Positions 56,382-64,000 of a stretch of DNA of 64,000 bases are shown here, piece by piece. The stretch is from Coralliovum pocilloporae. GTDB taxonomy: Bacteria; Pseudomonadota; Alphaproteobacteria; Rhizobiales; Cohaesibacteraceae. Under the pieces are notes generated by a model that was not told where the DNA came from, made no database searches, and was given only the letters and a program-made list of their open reading frames with translations. The translations under genes and the position numbers were made by a program. Location of the stretch: contig NZ_CP132542.1 in assembly GCF_030845175.1 (NCBI RefSeq), forward strand, positions 496,001-560,000, written 5' to 3'. How positions within the stretch are numbered: the stretch's first letter is position 1; every line of letters starts with the position of its first letter.

Positions 56382-57272
56382 TTACTGTGCTGCAGATGAC
56401 GGAACGGCACCACCTGATTCCCTGAAGAAACGGAAGAAATCCGAATCAGGGGTCAGAACCAGCGTGGTGTCATTCTTCTGCAGGGCTTCACGATAGGCCT
56501 GCATGGAGCGGTAGAATTCGAAGAAGTCCGCATCCTGGGAATAGGCGTTTGCGAAGATACGGTTACTCTCCGCGTCACCATCACCCCGGATGATTTCTGA
56601 ATCCCGCTTCGCTTCAGCCAGGAGCACCGTTACCTGACGATCAGCACGCGACGTGATGCGCCGGGCTGCCTCTTCACCCTGAGCACGCAGTTCTGTTGCC
56701 TGACGCTGACGCTCTGTCTGCATCCGCGAGAACACCGCATTCTGGTTCTGTACCGGAAGATCAGCACGGCGGATACGGACATCCACAATCTGAATGCCGA
56801 TATCACGGGCCTGCACATCCATCTGGACCAGGATACGCTCCATCACTTCTTCACGCTTGTCGCGAACAACTGCAATGAAGGAATCCTTACCGATTTCTGC
56901 ACGCAGAACAGAGTTCAGGAAGGTTGAGAGACGCACTTCACCCTGAGGGATATTGTTGACCGTCTGATAGAATTTCACCGGATCAACAATCTGGTACCGG
57001 GAAAACGCATCCACAACGAGACGCTTCTGGTCAGAGGCGATCACCTCTTGCGGCGGCGTATCAAGATTGAGGATACGCTTGTCGATCGGAACAGCCTGCT
57101 GGATGAACGGGATTTTCACGTTCAGGCCAGGCTCGGTAATCGAGCGTTTGATATCACCGAACTGCAGAACCAGAACCTGCTGATACGGATAAACCACGAA
57201 CAGCGAGGCGAATGCCAGAACAGCAAAAGCGGCAACAAGAATGCCAAGGCCGTAAAGGGTACCTGTTTTCAT
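56382..57272 (-). CDS. hflC: HflC, SPFH-domain FtsH modulator
   Basis: 296 residues. N-terminal anchor LYGLGILVAAFAVLAFASLF, then a band-7/SPFH domain (YQQVLVLQFGDIKRSITEPG) and a coiled coil (RQATELRAQGEEAARRITSR). Forms the periplasmic HflKC cage around FtsH. Its start overlaps hflK by 4 bases. Confidence 0.96.
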   Translation of the reverse strand: MKTGTLYGLGILVAAFAVLAFASLFVVYPYQQVLVLQFGDIKRSITEPGLNVKIPFIQQAVPIDKRILNLDTPPQEVIASDQKRLVVDAFSRYQIVDPVKFYQTVNNIPQGEVRLSTFLNSVLRAEIGKDSFIAVVRDKREEVMERILVQMDVQARDIGIQIVDVRIRRADLPVQNQNAVFSRMQTERQRQATELRAQGEEAARRITSRADRQVTVLLAEAKRDSEIIRGDGDAESNRIFANAYSQDADFFEFYRSMQAYREALQKNDTTLVLTPDSDFFRFFRESGGAVPSSAAQ

Positions 57273-58351
57273 CGTGTTGCCCCCTGGTTTGAGCCGGTCA
57301 GACGATCAAGCGGCAGGAACGGCACAACACCGGACCCTTTGCCATCATTGTTATCAATGATGATCTTGTTCTGACCACGGAGAACCTCTTCCATGGTTTC
57401 AAGGAACAGACGCTTCCGGGTCACATCCGGAGCCGTTTTGTAGGCGCCATAGACTTTCAGGAAACGGTCAGCCTGACCGGTGGCATTGGCAACAACCTGA
57501 TCCCGGTAACCATTGGCGGCTTCCAGAATACGGGCAGCTTCACCACGCGCTTCCGGAACAACCTTGTTGGCATAGGTTTCAGCTTCGTTCTGCACACGCT
57601 CCTGGTCGGCCTTAGCCGCCTGAACGTCACGGAATGCATCAATCACCTCACGAGGCGGGTTGACGTTCTGCGTCTGCACCTGACGGACAGAAATACCAGC
57701 CTGGTAGGAATCAAGCGTCTGCTGCATCAGCTCAAGGACAGCAGCCTCTGTGCCAGCACGGTTTTCTGTCAGGATCGGCTCAATATCGCTGTTGCCGATG
57801 ATTTCACGCATGGCACTTTCAGCAACCTGACGAACAGCCGTTTCCGGGTCTTCCACATTGAACAGGAAGTCACGGGCGTTCTGGATACGCCACTGAACCT
57901 TGAAGTCGATATCAACGATGTTCTCATCGCCCGTCAGCATCAGGCTGTCTTCAAGATTGTTGCCTGAAGAGCCGATCGACGTTTCACGAACAGTCAGAAC
58001 CTTCGGCCGGAACACAGTACCGACAGGAGACGGGAAATTATAGTTCAGGCCGGGCTGTGTGGTTCCGACATATTTGCCGAAGACCAGCTCAACACCCACT
58101 TCATCCTGCTTGACCGTATAAAAACCGGTTCCAAGCCAGACAGCCGCCAGAAGAACCAGAATCAGAGCGATCCCTTTACCCCCAAACGAACCGCCACCGG
58201 GAACAACATTTTTCAGCTTGTCCTGACTGCGGCGAATAATCTCTTCTAGGTCTGGCTGATTATTGGGGCCGGAATTCTGCGGGCCGGACCCCCAAGGGCC
58301 ACCATTGCCCCCTTTCCAGCCACCACCACCGGATTGGTTACTCCAGGGCAT
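57269..58351 (-). CDS. hflK: HflK, SPFH-domain FtsH modulator
   Basis: 360 residues. A Gly/Asn-rich cytoplasmic N-terminus (GGGGWKGGNGGPWGSGP), one membrane segment (GIALILVLLAAVWLGTGFY) and an SPFH domain (VKQDEVGVELVFGKYVGTTQ), ending in a coiled coil. Partner of HflC; the 4-base overlap ensures co-translation. Confidence 0.96.
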   Translation of the reverse strand: MPWSNQSGGGGWKGGNGGPWGSGPQNSGPNNQPDLEEIIRRSQDKLKNVVPGGGSFGGKGIALILVLLAAVWLGTGFYTVKQDEVGVELVFGKYVGTTQPGLNYNFPSPVGTVFRPKVLTVRETSIGSSGNNLEDSLMLTGDENIVDIDFKVQWRIQNARDFLFNVEDPETAVRQVAESAMREIIGNSDIEPILTENRAGTEAAVLELMQQTLDSYQAGISVRQVQTQNVNPPREVIDAFRDVQAAKADQERVQNEAETYANKVVPEARGEAARILEAANGYRDQVVANATGQADRFLKVYGAYKTAPDVTRKRLFLETMEEVLRGQNKIIIDNNDGKGSGVVPFLPLDRLTGSNQGATR

Positions 58352-58518
58352 ATTTGCTCCTCATCATGGATCTACGGATGCACCATGCATAGAAATGCAG
58401 GTCATGCGATAGGTTATAGGTATGCGATCACAATGTTTCAATGCGGATAAGAGCAGCAGTCGCGCATTCCTGAGGTTTAGATTAACGCGAACAATGAGCA
58501 GGGCTCGAATAGTTGGCG

Positions 58519-59034
58519 CTATTTCCGCTCATAAGTGATCAGTTCGATATTGGTGAAGTCCTTGTCCGTACGCGGGATCTCTTCACGGTGTGATACGCTC
58601 CAATCATCAGATGAGATGTGCGGGAAACGCGTATCCCCCTCCGGTTCTGCATCGACCTGGGTGATATACAGCCGATCAGCCCTATCAATCGTTGCCGAAT
58701 AGATTTGCCCGCCGCCAACAACCATCATCTCATCAACGCCACGGGCTTCGGCCAGTTCCTGCCCTTTCACCAGCGCGTCATCAATGGTTGCACAGCGATA
58801 GACACCCTCTTCGGAAAAGCTGTCATCCCGCGTAATCACAAGATTGTCTCGCCCATCCAGAGCCTTACCGATGGCATAGAATGTCTTTCGACCCATGATG
58901 ATGGGCTTGCCCATGGTCAGCGCCCGGAATCGTTTCAGATCCGACGAGAGACCATGCCCCCAGGGCATATCATTGGCTGAGCCAATCATGCCGTTTTTGG
59001 CAACAGCGGCAATAAGACACAATTTTACAGACAT
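58519..59034 (-). CDS. folA: Dihydrofolate reductase
   Basis: 171 residues. NADPH-dependent regeneration of tetrahydrofolate. LIAAVAKNGMIGSANDMPWG (Met20-loop region with the conserved W), substrate Asp/Glu region SSDLKRFRALTMGKPIIMGR and the GGGQIYSATID loop. Shares one base with thyA (TGATG). Its product THF is also the C1 carrier the betaine module needs. Confidence 0.95.
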   Translation of the reverse strand: MSVKLCLIAAVAKNGMIGSANDMPWGHGLSSDLKRFRALTMGKPIIMGRKTFYAIGKALDGRDNLVITRDDSFSEEGVYRCATIDDALVKGQELAEARGVDEMMVVGGGQIYSATIDRADRLYITQVDAEPEGDTRFPHISSDDWSVSHREEIPRTDKDFTNIELITYERK

Positions 59035-59828
59035 CAGACAGCAACCTCTGCTTTGATATGCGGATGAGGGTCGTAGCCGGTCAGAGTGAAGTCGGAATAG
59101 TCGAAATCAAACAGTGATCTGACATCCGGGTTCAGCGCCATCTGCGGCAGGGCTCTGGGCGCTCGCATCAACTGCTCCCGCGCCTGATCCTCATGGTTGG
59201 AATAGATATGCGCATCCCCGAGCGTATGCACAAAATCACCAGGCTCAAGACCTGATACCTGGGCAATCATCATGGTGAGCAGCGCATAGGAAGCGATATT
59301 GAACGGAACACCCAGAAAGATATCGGCCGAACGCTGATAGAGCTGACAGGATAACCGCCCCTGAGACACATAAAACTGAAACAGGCAGTGACAGGGTGGC
59401 AACGCCATTTCCCCCACATCGGCCGGATTCCATGCCGATATAATCAGGCGGCGGGACATCGGATCCGTCTGAAGGCGCTCCAGCAGGTCAGAGATCTGAT
59501 CAATGACCCGGCCATCCGGCGCAGCCCAGGACCGCCACTGCTTGCCATAAACAGGCCCCAGATTACCCGCGTCATCCGCCCATTCATCCCAGATGGACAC
59601 CCCGTTATCCTTGAGATAGGAAATATTGGTGTCGCCCCTGAGGAACCACAGAAGTTCATAAATGATTGAGCGCAGATGCAGCTTCTTGGTGGTGACAAGC
59701 GGAAATCCGGCAGACAGATCATAGCGCATCTGATGACCAAAGACGGATCGTGTTCCCACGCCCGTCCGGTCATCACGCACTACGCCATGTTGAAGAACGT
59801 GATCTAGAAGATCGAGATATTGCCGCAT
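59034..59828 (-). CDS. thyA: Thymidylate synthase
   Basis: 264 residues, exactly the E. coli length. Catalytic cysteine in [31 protein letters not shown] and [12 protein letters not shown], with the C-terminal IKAEVAV. Uses methylene-THF to methylate dUMP. First gene of the operon leading to degP. Confidence 0.97.
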   Translation of the reverse strand: MRQYLDLLDHVLQHGVVRDDRTGVGTRSVFGHQMRYDLSAGFPLVTTKKLHLRSIIYELLWFLRGDTNISYLKDNGVSIWDEWADDAGNLGPVYGKQWRSWAAPDGRVIDQISDLLERLQTDPMSRRLIISAWNPADVGEMALPPCHCLFQFYVSQGRLSCQLYQRSADIFLGVPFNIASYALLTMMIAQVSGLEPGDFVHTLGDAHIYSNHEDQAREQLMRAPRALPQMALNPDVRSLFDFDYSDFTLTGYDPHPHIKAEVAV

Positions 59829-59873
59829 CAGTCTCCCCGGATTCGTTGGTGAATCCCTAGAGACCTATCATTT

Positions 59874-60347
59874 TCACGGCGTGAAAATCGAGTCCCAATA
59901 GGCCTGTGCTCTTGAAATCTTCTGTGCTCGGGCTGTGTCCCATCTTGATGCAATCGTGTCATCCCGGTTCAGATATAGCCGTCCATCAATAATGGACCAG
60001 GTTTCGGGATTGGCATCCTTGAGCATTCCCTTGGCAACATCATAAGCTGAATAGCCACCGAATTGCGGCACATAAGCCGCCGGATCAATAGCAAAGGTTG
60101 AACGGTTTTCCTTGTTCTCGAAAGCCCAGACAACCCCATTGTAACGATATGTATAGCTGGTCTTGCCCTTGGCAGGCCGTCCCTGCCGGAAATAGGCAAC
60201 CGGGTCATAACCGGACAGAGCCACGCCATCGACACTGTTTACCGACAGGTCCTGTGGCTTGACGGTTGTCGTCATATCCGGTTCTCTGAATGCGGCAAGG
60301 GTCAAAAATCCCGCAACGGCCGCCAGTAAAACTGCGCTACGTCTCAT
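59874..60347 (-). CDS. Exported YHS domain protein
   Basis: 157 residues. Signal peptide AVLLAAVAGFLTLAAF, then SVDGVALSGYDPVAYFRQGRP and ENRSTFAIDPAAYVPQFGGY with the YHS-like core (YAxxPxxYxPxxGG/YCA). Periplasmic, metal-binding family of unknown role. ATG 60347 has AGGAG at good spacing; ATG 60353 is too close. Confidence 0.85.
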   Translation of the reverse strand: MRRSAVLLAAVAGFLTLAAFREPDMTTTVKPQDLSVNSVDGVALSGYDPVAYFRQGRPAKGKTSYTYRYNGVVWAFENKENRSTFAIDPAAYVPQFGGYSAYDVAKGMLKDANPETWSIIDGRLYLNRDDTIASRWDTARAQKISRAQAYWDSIFTP

Positions 60348-60551
60348 GACCATCACTCCTGTACAACGAATTAGGTTGTATATGGTGATGCTCGTAAGGC
60401 CTGTCCAGACCACAGATTTTCACGTCCATGTGAGAAAATTAACTACGCAATGCGCCGCCTGCCCTCATATTGGGTTAGGCATGTTTTCCAAAGCCCACAT
60501 GTGTTTTTGCGTCAACCCTTTTCACGCCCTTCGGGAATCTCTATATTTGCA

Positions 60552-60895
60552 TTGCTGGTTTTCCAGCTATGGCGATAAACGGTCAGTGTAATAAACCTAT
60601 CGGACCCGGGGGCGGTACCCGGCGCCTCCACCAAAGCACATACAGGTTATGTGTTTCGGCGGGGGCGAAATAGGATCGACGAGGGCGTAAAGACTGAACT
60701 TTTGCTCGGCATGGTTCCGCCGTTATCGGGCCGTTTCAATAGTTGCAAATGACAACTATGCTATGGACAACGCTGTTGCTGCGTAATGCGGTACCAGTAG
60801 TCTGCTAAAGTCCTGTCGGGTAGCACCGTCAGGCGGGGTTCCGGAGGCACCTGGCAACAGAAGCCTCCACCTAATTTGACGTGCTGATCTCAGCG
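60552..60895 (+). ncRNA. ssrA: Circularly permuted two-piece tmRNA
   Basis: The acceptor piece comes first: T-stem CCGGG/CCCGG, then GCGCCTCCACCA ending at 60633. A 27-base processing spacer holds a CACATA/TATGTG hairpin. The coding piece starts at 60661 with GGGGGCGAAATAGGATCGAC; its GGGGGCG pairs with CGCCTCC of the acceptor arm. The tag frame is 60745-60786, ANDNYAMDNAVAA then TAA. ACTGA near 60693 can pair with TCAGT near 60583. The outer ends are approximate. Rescues stalled ribosomes; alphaproteobacterial layout. Confidence 0.93.
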
Positions 60896-60927
60896 CCCAG
60901 CCCACCCCGGTAACGGACCTGCATTTG

Positions 60928-61527
60928 ATGACAACAGATCATATCCGCTTCGACATTCTGGCACAGGAAGCTCTCAGAGGCGTCGTGCGCCGGGTTCTAT
61001 CGGAAGTATCAAAGGCTGGCCTGCCGGGAGAGCACCACTTTTACATCTCGTTTGATACGCGTGCGCCGGGCGTCGACATTTCCGAGCGTCTGCATGAACA
61101 ATATGCAGAAGACATGACGATTGTCCTGCAGCACCAGTTCTGGGACCTGGCCGTACACGAGCATCACTTTGAAATTGGCCTGTCCTTCAGCGGTGTACCT
61201 GAGAAACTTGTCGTCCCCTTTTCAGCGATCAAGGGCTTCTTTGACCCCTCAGTACAGTTCGGCCTCCAGTTCGATGTCAGCATGGGTGAGGAAGCCGATC
61301 TCGAACAGGACGAGCTGACAGATACTCTGCTTAAGGACAAACCTGTTCCGCTTGAGCCTTTGGAACAGGACAAACCGGTTGATGTGACACCGGCAGCGGA
61401 ACCTCTTTCTGAGACGATCACACAGTCGGAAAAAACTGAAGAAAAAGAGTCAGAAAAGCCCCCGGCAGGTGAGACCGGTGGTGCGGATGTTGTCTCTCTG
61501 GATTCCTTCAGAAAAAAACCATCCTGA
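60928..61527 (+). CDS. sspB: ClpXP adaptor SspB (alpha type)
   Basis: 199 residues. SspB-like core: IRFDILAQEALRGVVRRVL, HHFYISFDTRAPGVDISERL, MTIVLQHQFWDLAV and FSGVPEKLVVPFSAIKGFFD. A long acidic, Pro/Glu-rich linker leads to the conserved end VVSLDSFRKKPS, the ClpX-docking peptide. It delivers ssrA-tagged proteins to ClpXP. Directly follows ssrA, so tag and adaptor genes are neighbours. ATG 60928; TTG 60925 is possible. Confidence 0.95.
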   Translation: MTTDHIRFDILAQEALRGVVRRVLSEVSKAGLPGEHHFYISFDTRAPGVDISERLHEQYAEDMTIVLQHQFWDLAVHEHHFEIGLSFSGVPEKLVVPFSAIKGFFDPSVQFGLQFDVSMGEEADLEQDELTDTLLKDKPVPLEPLEQDKPVDVTPAAEPLSETITQSEKTEEKESEKPPAGETGGADVVSLDSFRKKPS

Positions 61528-62006
61528 TCTGTTCCCGCCTGGCTTGGTATCATCCAGACAGATATTCCGACCTACAATGCAGGTCTGGAGTATATCCGGC
61601 TTTTATTGGGACGCTCCCCAACGGGCAGAAACACGCTGATCACAACGTGCAAAAGAAGCCTGCTGAAACGTCACCTTCTTAAGATTGCAAAAATACGCAT
61701 TCTATTTAATGAATATAAAAAAGCGCGCCACCTGACGAATTCCACATTAGGCGCCAACCAATCTCAAAAACGTCCCCTACCTGACCGGCAGCCCGCAGAT
61801 TAATAGTGATTCTGTTAATCGCACATCTTTATTCAAAAGCGAAAGAATCAATTTTTAGTTGCAAAAAATACCAATAAAAAATGGTAATTTTGCTGAATTC
61901 GGACCATAATGAGGTAAAATAAACCCGAAATTAGCTATCTTCGCTCGATATCACTTGGCAAATGATCCGGATTTTGACAGGCTAGCTTCATCAGAATGGT
62001 GAAATG
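61528..62006 (+). other. AT-rich gap after sspB
   Basis: About 480 bases without a credible gene. GC content falls clearly from about 61680 to 61960. It probably holds the promoter for the DUF4169/RHH pair. No repeat or RNA recognised. Confidence 0.5.
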
Positions 62007-62195
62007 ATGACAAACGTAATCAATCTTCGATCAGCAAAGAAAAAACGAGAGCGATCGGGGCGTGAGAAAATTGCGGCGGCTAATCGGGTCAAGTTCGGAA
62101 GAACCAAAGCACAAAAGGAACTCGAGAAAGCTGAAGGTCGACTGAAGGAGAAGACCCTTGACTCTCACCAACGAGAAAACCAGTCGGAAGACTGA
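62007..62195 (+). CDS. DUF4169 family protein
   Basis: 62 residues, very basic and helical: TNVINLRSAKKKRERSG, then NRVKFGRTKAQKELEKAEGR and the closing LDSHQRE. This is the DUF4169 pattern. Commonly found between sspB and a ribbon-helix-helix gene in rhizobia, as here. Possibly nucleic-acid-binding, by composition only. It overlaps the RHH gene by 38 bases. Confidence 0.85.
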   Translation: MTNVINLRSAKKKRERSGREKIAAANRVKFGRTKAQKELEKAEGRLKEKTLDSHQRENQSED

Positions 62196-62433
62196 AAAGG
62201 ACGCACACGGCATTCGTAAACGTTCTGTAACCATTGCGGGTCACCGAACAAGCTTGTCGCTTGAAGACCCGTTTTGGGAAGCACTGCAGGAAATTGCGCG
62301 CCAGCGTGGCGTCAGTATTGCCAAGATCATCCGTGAAGTTGATGCGGAACGATCTGTTGGCAACCTGTCTTCTGCCATCCGGATCAAGATCCTTGGTCAT
62401 TTCCGGAGTGACATGAAACAGGCTGCTGAATAG
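62158..62433 (+). CDS. Ribbon-helix-helix domain protein
   Basis: 91 residues. RHH_4-type DNA-binding fold: KRSVTIAGHRTSLSLEDPFW, then LQEIARQRGVSIAKIIREVD. TTG start at 62158 with AAGGAGAAG upstream, so both genes overlap and are coupled. Small transcription regulators of this type are conserved in alphaproteobacteria; targets unknown. Confidence 0.88.
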   Translation: MTLTNEKTSRKTEKDAHGIRKRSVTIAGHRTSLSLEDPFWEALQEIARQRGVSIAKIIREVDAERSVGNLSSAIRIKILGHFRSDMKQAAE

Positions 62434-62464
62434 CAGGCGATATTCTGTGAGACAGCATGCGGTT

Positions 62465-62495
62465 AAAGGCAGTGGTTTACAACCACTGCCTTTTT
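62465..62495 (+). terminator. Terminator of DUF4169/RHH operon
   Basis: Perfect 13-bp stem AAAGGCAGTGGTT / AACCACTGCCTTT (62465-62477 with 62481-62493), loop TAC, T-run. Mosaic repeat copy C begins at the next base. Confidence 0.95.
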
Positions 62496-62603
62496 CTACA
62501 GCGTGCTTCTGGAAAGTTGATAGACTTTTCAGATAAAAGCTCGCGCAAAAACAAACCCTTAAAGCACCGCTAGCAATTCAAGCTAAAGGTCTGTGCTTTA
62601 AAG
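62496..62603 (+). repeat. Dispersed mosaic repeat, copy C
   Basis: 108 bases, same orientation as copy A. CTACAGCGTGCTTCT, arms GAAAGT/ACTTTTC, AAGCTCGCGCAAAAACAAA, TTAAAGC and a closing GCTTTAAAG. Immediately followed by a second, structurally similar element. Confidence 0.85.
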
Positions 62604-62702
62604 CATATTCCCGAAAAATGCGCGCGTCTTTCGGATAAGAATATGTCTGGAAACAAAGAGATAGAGCCTTTGGAGTGATCCCGTTTTCACACAAATGCTC
62701 TA
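62600..62702 (+). repeat. Second mosaic element with same architecture
   Basis: Outer arms CATATTC/GAATATG (62604-62610 with 62639-62645), inner arms CCGAAA/TTTCGG, then GGAAACAAAG and closing TAGAGC/GCTCTA (62662-62667 with 62697-62702). Different sequence from copy C but the same order of pairing blocks. Confidence 0.7.
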
Positions 62703-62714
62703 TGAAGGCTCGCT

Positions 62715-64000
62715 TCAGTTCACAGGGCCAATTTCTACCGGAGCATCCAGCGGTGGCAGAAGGGTCTCCGTTTCCGGTGGGTTCGGATCAAGCAGGTCAT
62801 CCGTTTCACTCAATGCGCCCCGGATAAGGTTCTCAAAGGACGCCTGATCCTGATCGCTAAGCTGCTTGCGCGCCGGTTTCTTGGGAGCAACAGTCCGTGG
62901 CCGGCTTGATGGCGCGGTTGTCACAGGGGTCTGGACTTCAGGGGCCTGGACTTCGGGGGCCTCGATTTCGGGTTCTGGCACTTGTGAAACCGCAGGTCTG
63001 CGGGCCTGACCTCCAGTGACCGTATCCTCCACTGAGGCTTCGCTTTCCCCATCCGAAGGCAAAGGCGCTTCAGCAGGTTCATTGCGAGCAGAAAGATGCC
63101 GGTCGCGTTCCTGCTTGATCCGTCTCAGTTCCCGCGACAGATAATCCCGCTCCAGAATATCATCCTGCAGGCGTTCGATTTCCTCAACTTCCTGCTCAAA
63201 GGCCCGAATGGTCAGGAAGCCGACAAAGGTCGAAAGATCGATCGCCCGCTCCGGCTGCCGCATATCACCGGAGAATACAAGAGCGGCCTCCGGCCTGCCG
63301 CCCGCGACCGCGTCCTCACCCGCATCAACAGACAGGGTCCAGGCGCTCTCAAGTTCAAGAGACCGAAAATCCATCTGACCATTTGCGAAAGTGGTCGCCT
63401 GACGACCTGTATCAAATGTTACATTGCGGGATCGCGCCACACCGTTGCTGAGTGAAAATGCGCCACTGGCCTGAGAAAAGGACAAGGCACCTGAATCCAG
63501 ATGACCCGCAAACAGATCCTTTAGTCGCTCATCAGACACTTCCAGCCCGCCATCAACAGCACGGATGATCAGACCAAATGCAGCCGGGTTCATCTGTTGC
63601 AGGGCACCCTCTTTCAGATTGAAGGTCCCTTCACCACCAAGATTGGCCACCAGCCCGGAGAGGCTCCGCCCCTCAGACATCAGTTGGGCCGTAACAGACA
63701 GATCACCATCGACCAGGGGTAACCCGGACGCTCTGGATACCCATAGAAGCTCTTCAGCGCGATTCTCTGATAGCTGGACGCGGATCTCTGAACGCACCGT
63801 ATCGTCAATCCGGTCAATCTGCAGCTGCCCCGATGCCTCACCACCGGCAAAGCCACCTTTATCCAGGGTCACAGTGAGAGAAGATGGCCGATAGCGCGTG
63901 GTCAGATCCGCATTTGAAATAGTCTTTGTCCCGGCAAGGACCAGCCGCTCCACATCAAGCGATAAGTCAAACGCCACATCACCAGCCAGAGCATCACCAA
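62715..64000 (-). CDS. AsmA-family protein, partial (5' end off window)
   Basis: At least 427 residues, the C-terminal part of a large AsmA-like protein. Characteristic C-terminal segment with LSGLVANLGGEGTFNLKEGA, GVARSRNVTFDTGRQATTFA and RPEAALVFSGDMRQPERAID, then FVGFLTIRAFEQEVEEIERL. After it comes a Pro/Glu-rich linker with repeated EAPEVQAPEVQTP and a short conserved end. AsmA proteins are inner-membrane-anchored periplasmic proteins linked to outer-membrane lipid transport. Last visible gene; the N-terminal half is missing because of the window edge. Confidence 0.88.
   Translation of the reverse strand, partial: GDALAGDVAFDLSLDVERLVLAGTKTISNADLTTRYRPSSLTVTLDKGGFAGGEASGQLQIDRIDDTVRSEIRVQLSENRAEELLWVSRASGLPLVDGDLSVTAQLMSEGRSLSGLVANLGGEGTFNLKEGALQQMNPAAFGLIIRAVDGGLEVSDERLKDLFAGHLDSGALSFSQASGAFSLSNGVARSRNVTFDTGRQATTFANGQMDFRSLELESAWTLSVDAGEDAVAGGRPEAALVFSGDMRQPERAIDLSTFVGFLTIRAFEQEVEEIERLQDDILERDYLSRELRRIKQERDRHLSARNEPAEAPLPSDGESEASVEDTVTGGQARRPAVSQVPEPEIEAPEVQAPEVQTPVTTAPSSRPRTVAPKKPARKQLSDQDQASFENLIRGALSETDDLLDPNPPETETLLPPLDAPVEIGPVN

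Overview
The window looks like chromosomal DNA of a free-living, probably marine alphaproteobacterium of the rhizobial (Hyphomicrobiales) kind. This rests on a circularly permuted, two-piece ssrA gene; the gene order thyA-folA-hflK-hflC-DUF2065-degP, with serB, miaA and ilvIH next to it; the sspB-DUF4169-ribbon-helix-helix-AsmA neighbourhood; and intergenic mosaic repeats of rhizobial style. Genes are densely packed. I saw no insertion sequence, prophage, CRISPR array or tRNA gene. Every gene fully inside the window appears intact; the two at the ends are cut by the window.

Region 1 (1-5322): a surface-sugar locus. It has a partial glucose-1-phosphate thymidylyltransferase (-), then a tight + strand operon of a glycosidase-like beta-propeller protein, a FemAB/GNAT protein, dTDP-glucose 4,6-dehydratase, an FdtA-type ketoisomerase and a PLP aminotransferase. 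Together these imply a dTDP-3-amino-3,6-dideoxyhexose. Region 2 (5341-9769, all -): an orphan form-II CoxL-like molybdoenzyme, 3-hydroxyisobutyrate dehydrogenase and GalE.

Region 3 (10186-32319) is the most interesting part: an apparently complete glycine betaine to pyruvate module built on a corrinoid methyltransferase instead of a Rieske monooxygenase. It contains a corrinoid protein, DUF1638, a small PF13769-like protein, a MetF-type reductase, a methyl-corrinoid:THF methyltransferase, an iron-sulfur/ASKHA corrinoid reactivase, L-serine dehydratase, a non-pyrrolysine MttB homologue, a dimethylglycine dehydrogenase-like FAD/GcvT enzyme, a Bmt-type homocysteine methyltransferase, heterotetrameric sarcosine oxidase (soxBDAG) and a GlxA/AraC regulator placed like GbdR. 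The expected flow is betaine to dimethylglycine to sarcosine to glycine, with methyl groups passed to tetrahydrofolate, then serine (GlyA not in the window) and pyruvate. Four of these enzymes carry Arg/Gly-rich tails, and short TGTCGC-type repeats lie in front of several of the operons.

Region 4 (32591-47963): mixed metabolism and regulation. It includes an FAH-family hydrolase, a YcaQ-family protein, pseudoazurin, VOC, fumC, GIY-YIG, leuA with a leucine-rich leader peptide and attenuator, a VWA lipid-exported protein, DoxX, a GAF-LuxR regulator, a Tat-exported metallo-beta-lactamase-fold protein, a royal-jelly/yellow-type propeller and a LysR regulator. Region 5 (48016-60347): ilvC, a TetR regulator, ilvH, ilvI (with an Ile/Leu/Val leader peptide and attenuator), miaA, serB, degP, DUF2065, hflC, hflK, folA, thyA and a YHS protein. 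Region 6 (60552-64000): ssrA directly followed by sspB (tag RNA next to its ClpXP adaptor), a small DUF4169/RHH operon, two tandem mosaic repeats and a partial AsmA-family gene.

A 106-108 bp intergenic repeat occurs three times (14093, 38396, 62496). Functions are assigned from motifs and family knowledge read by eye; no database search was run.
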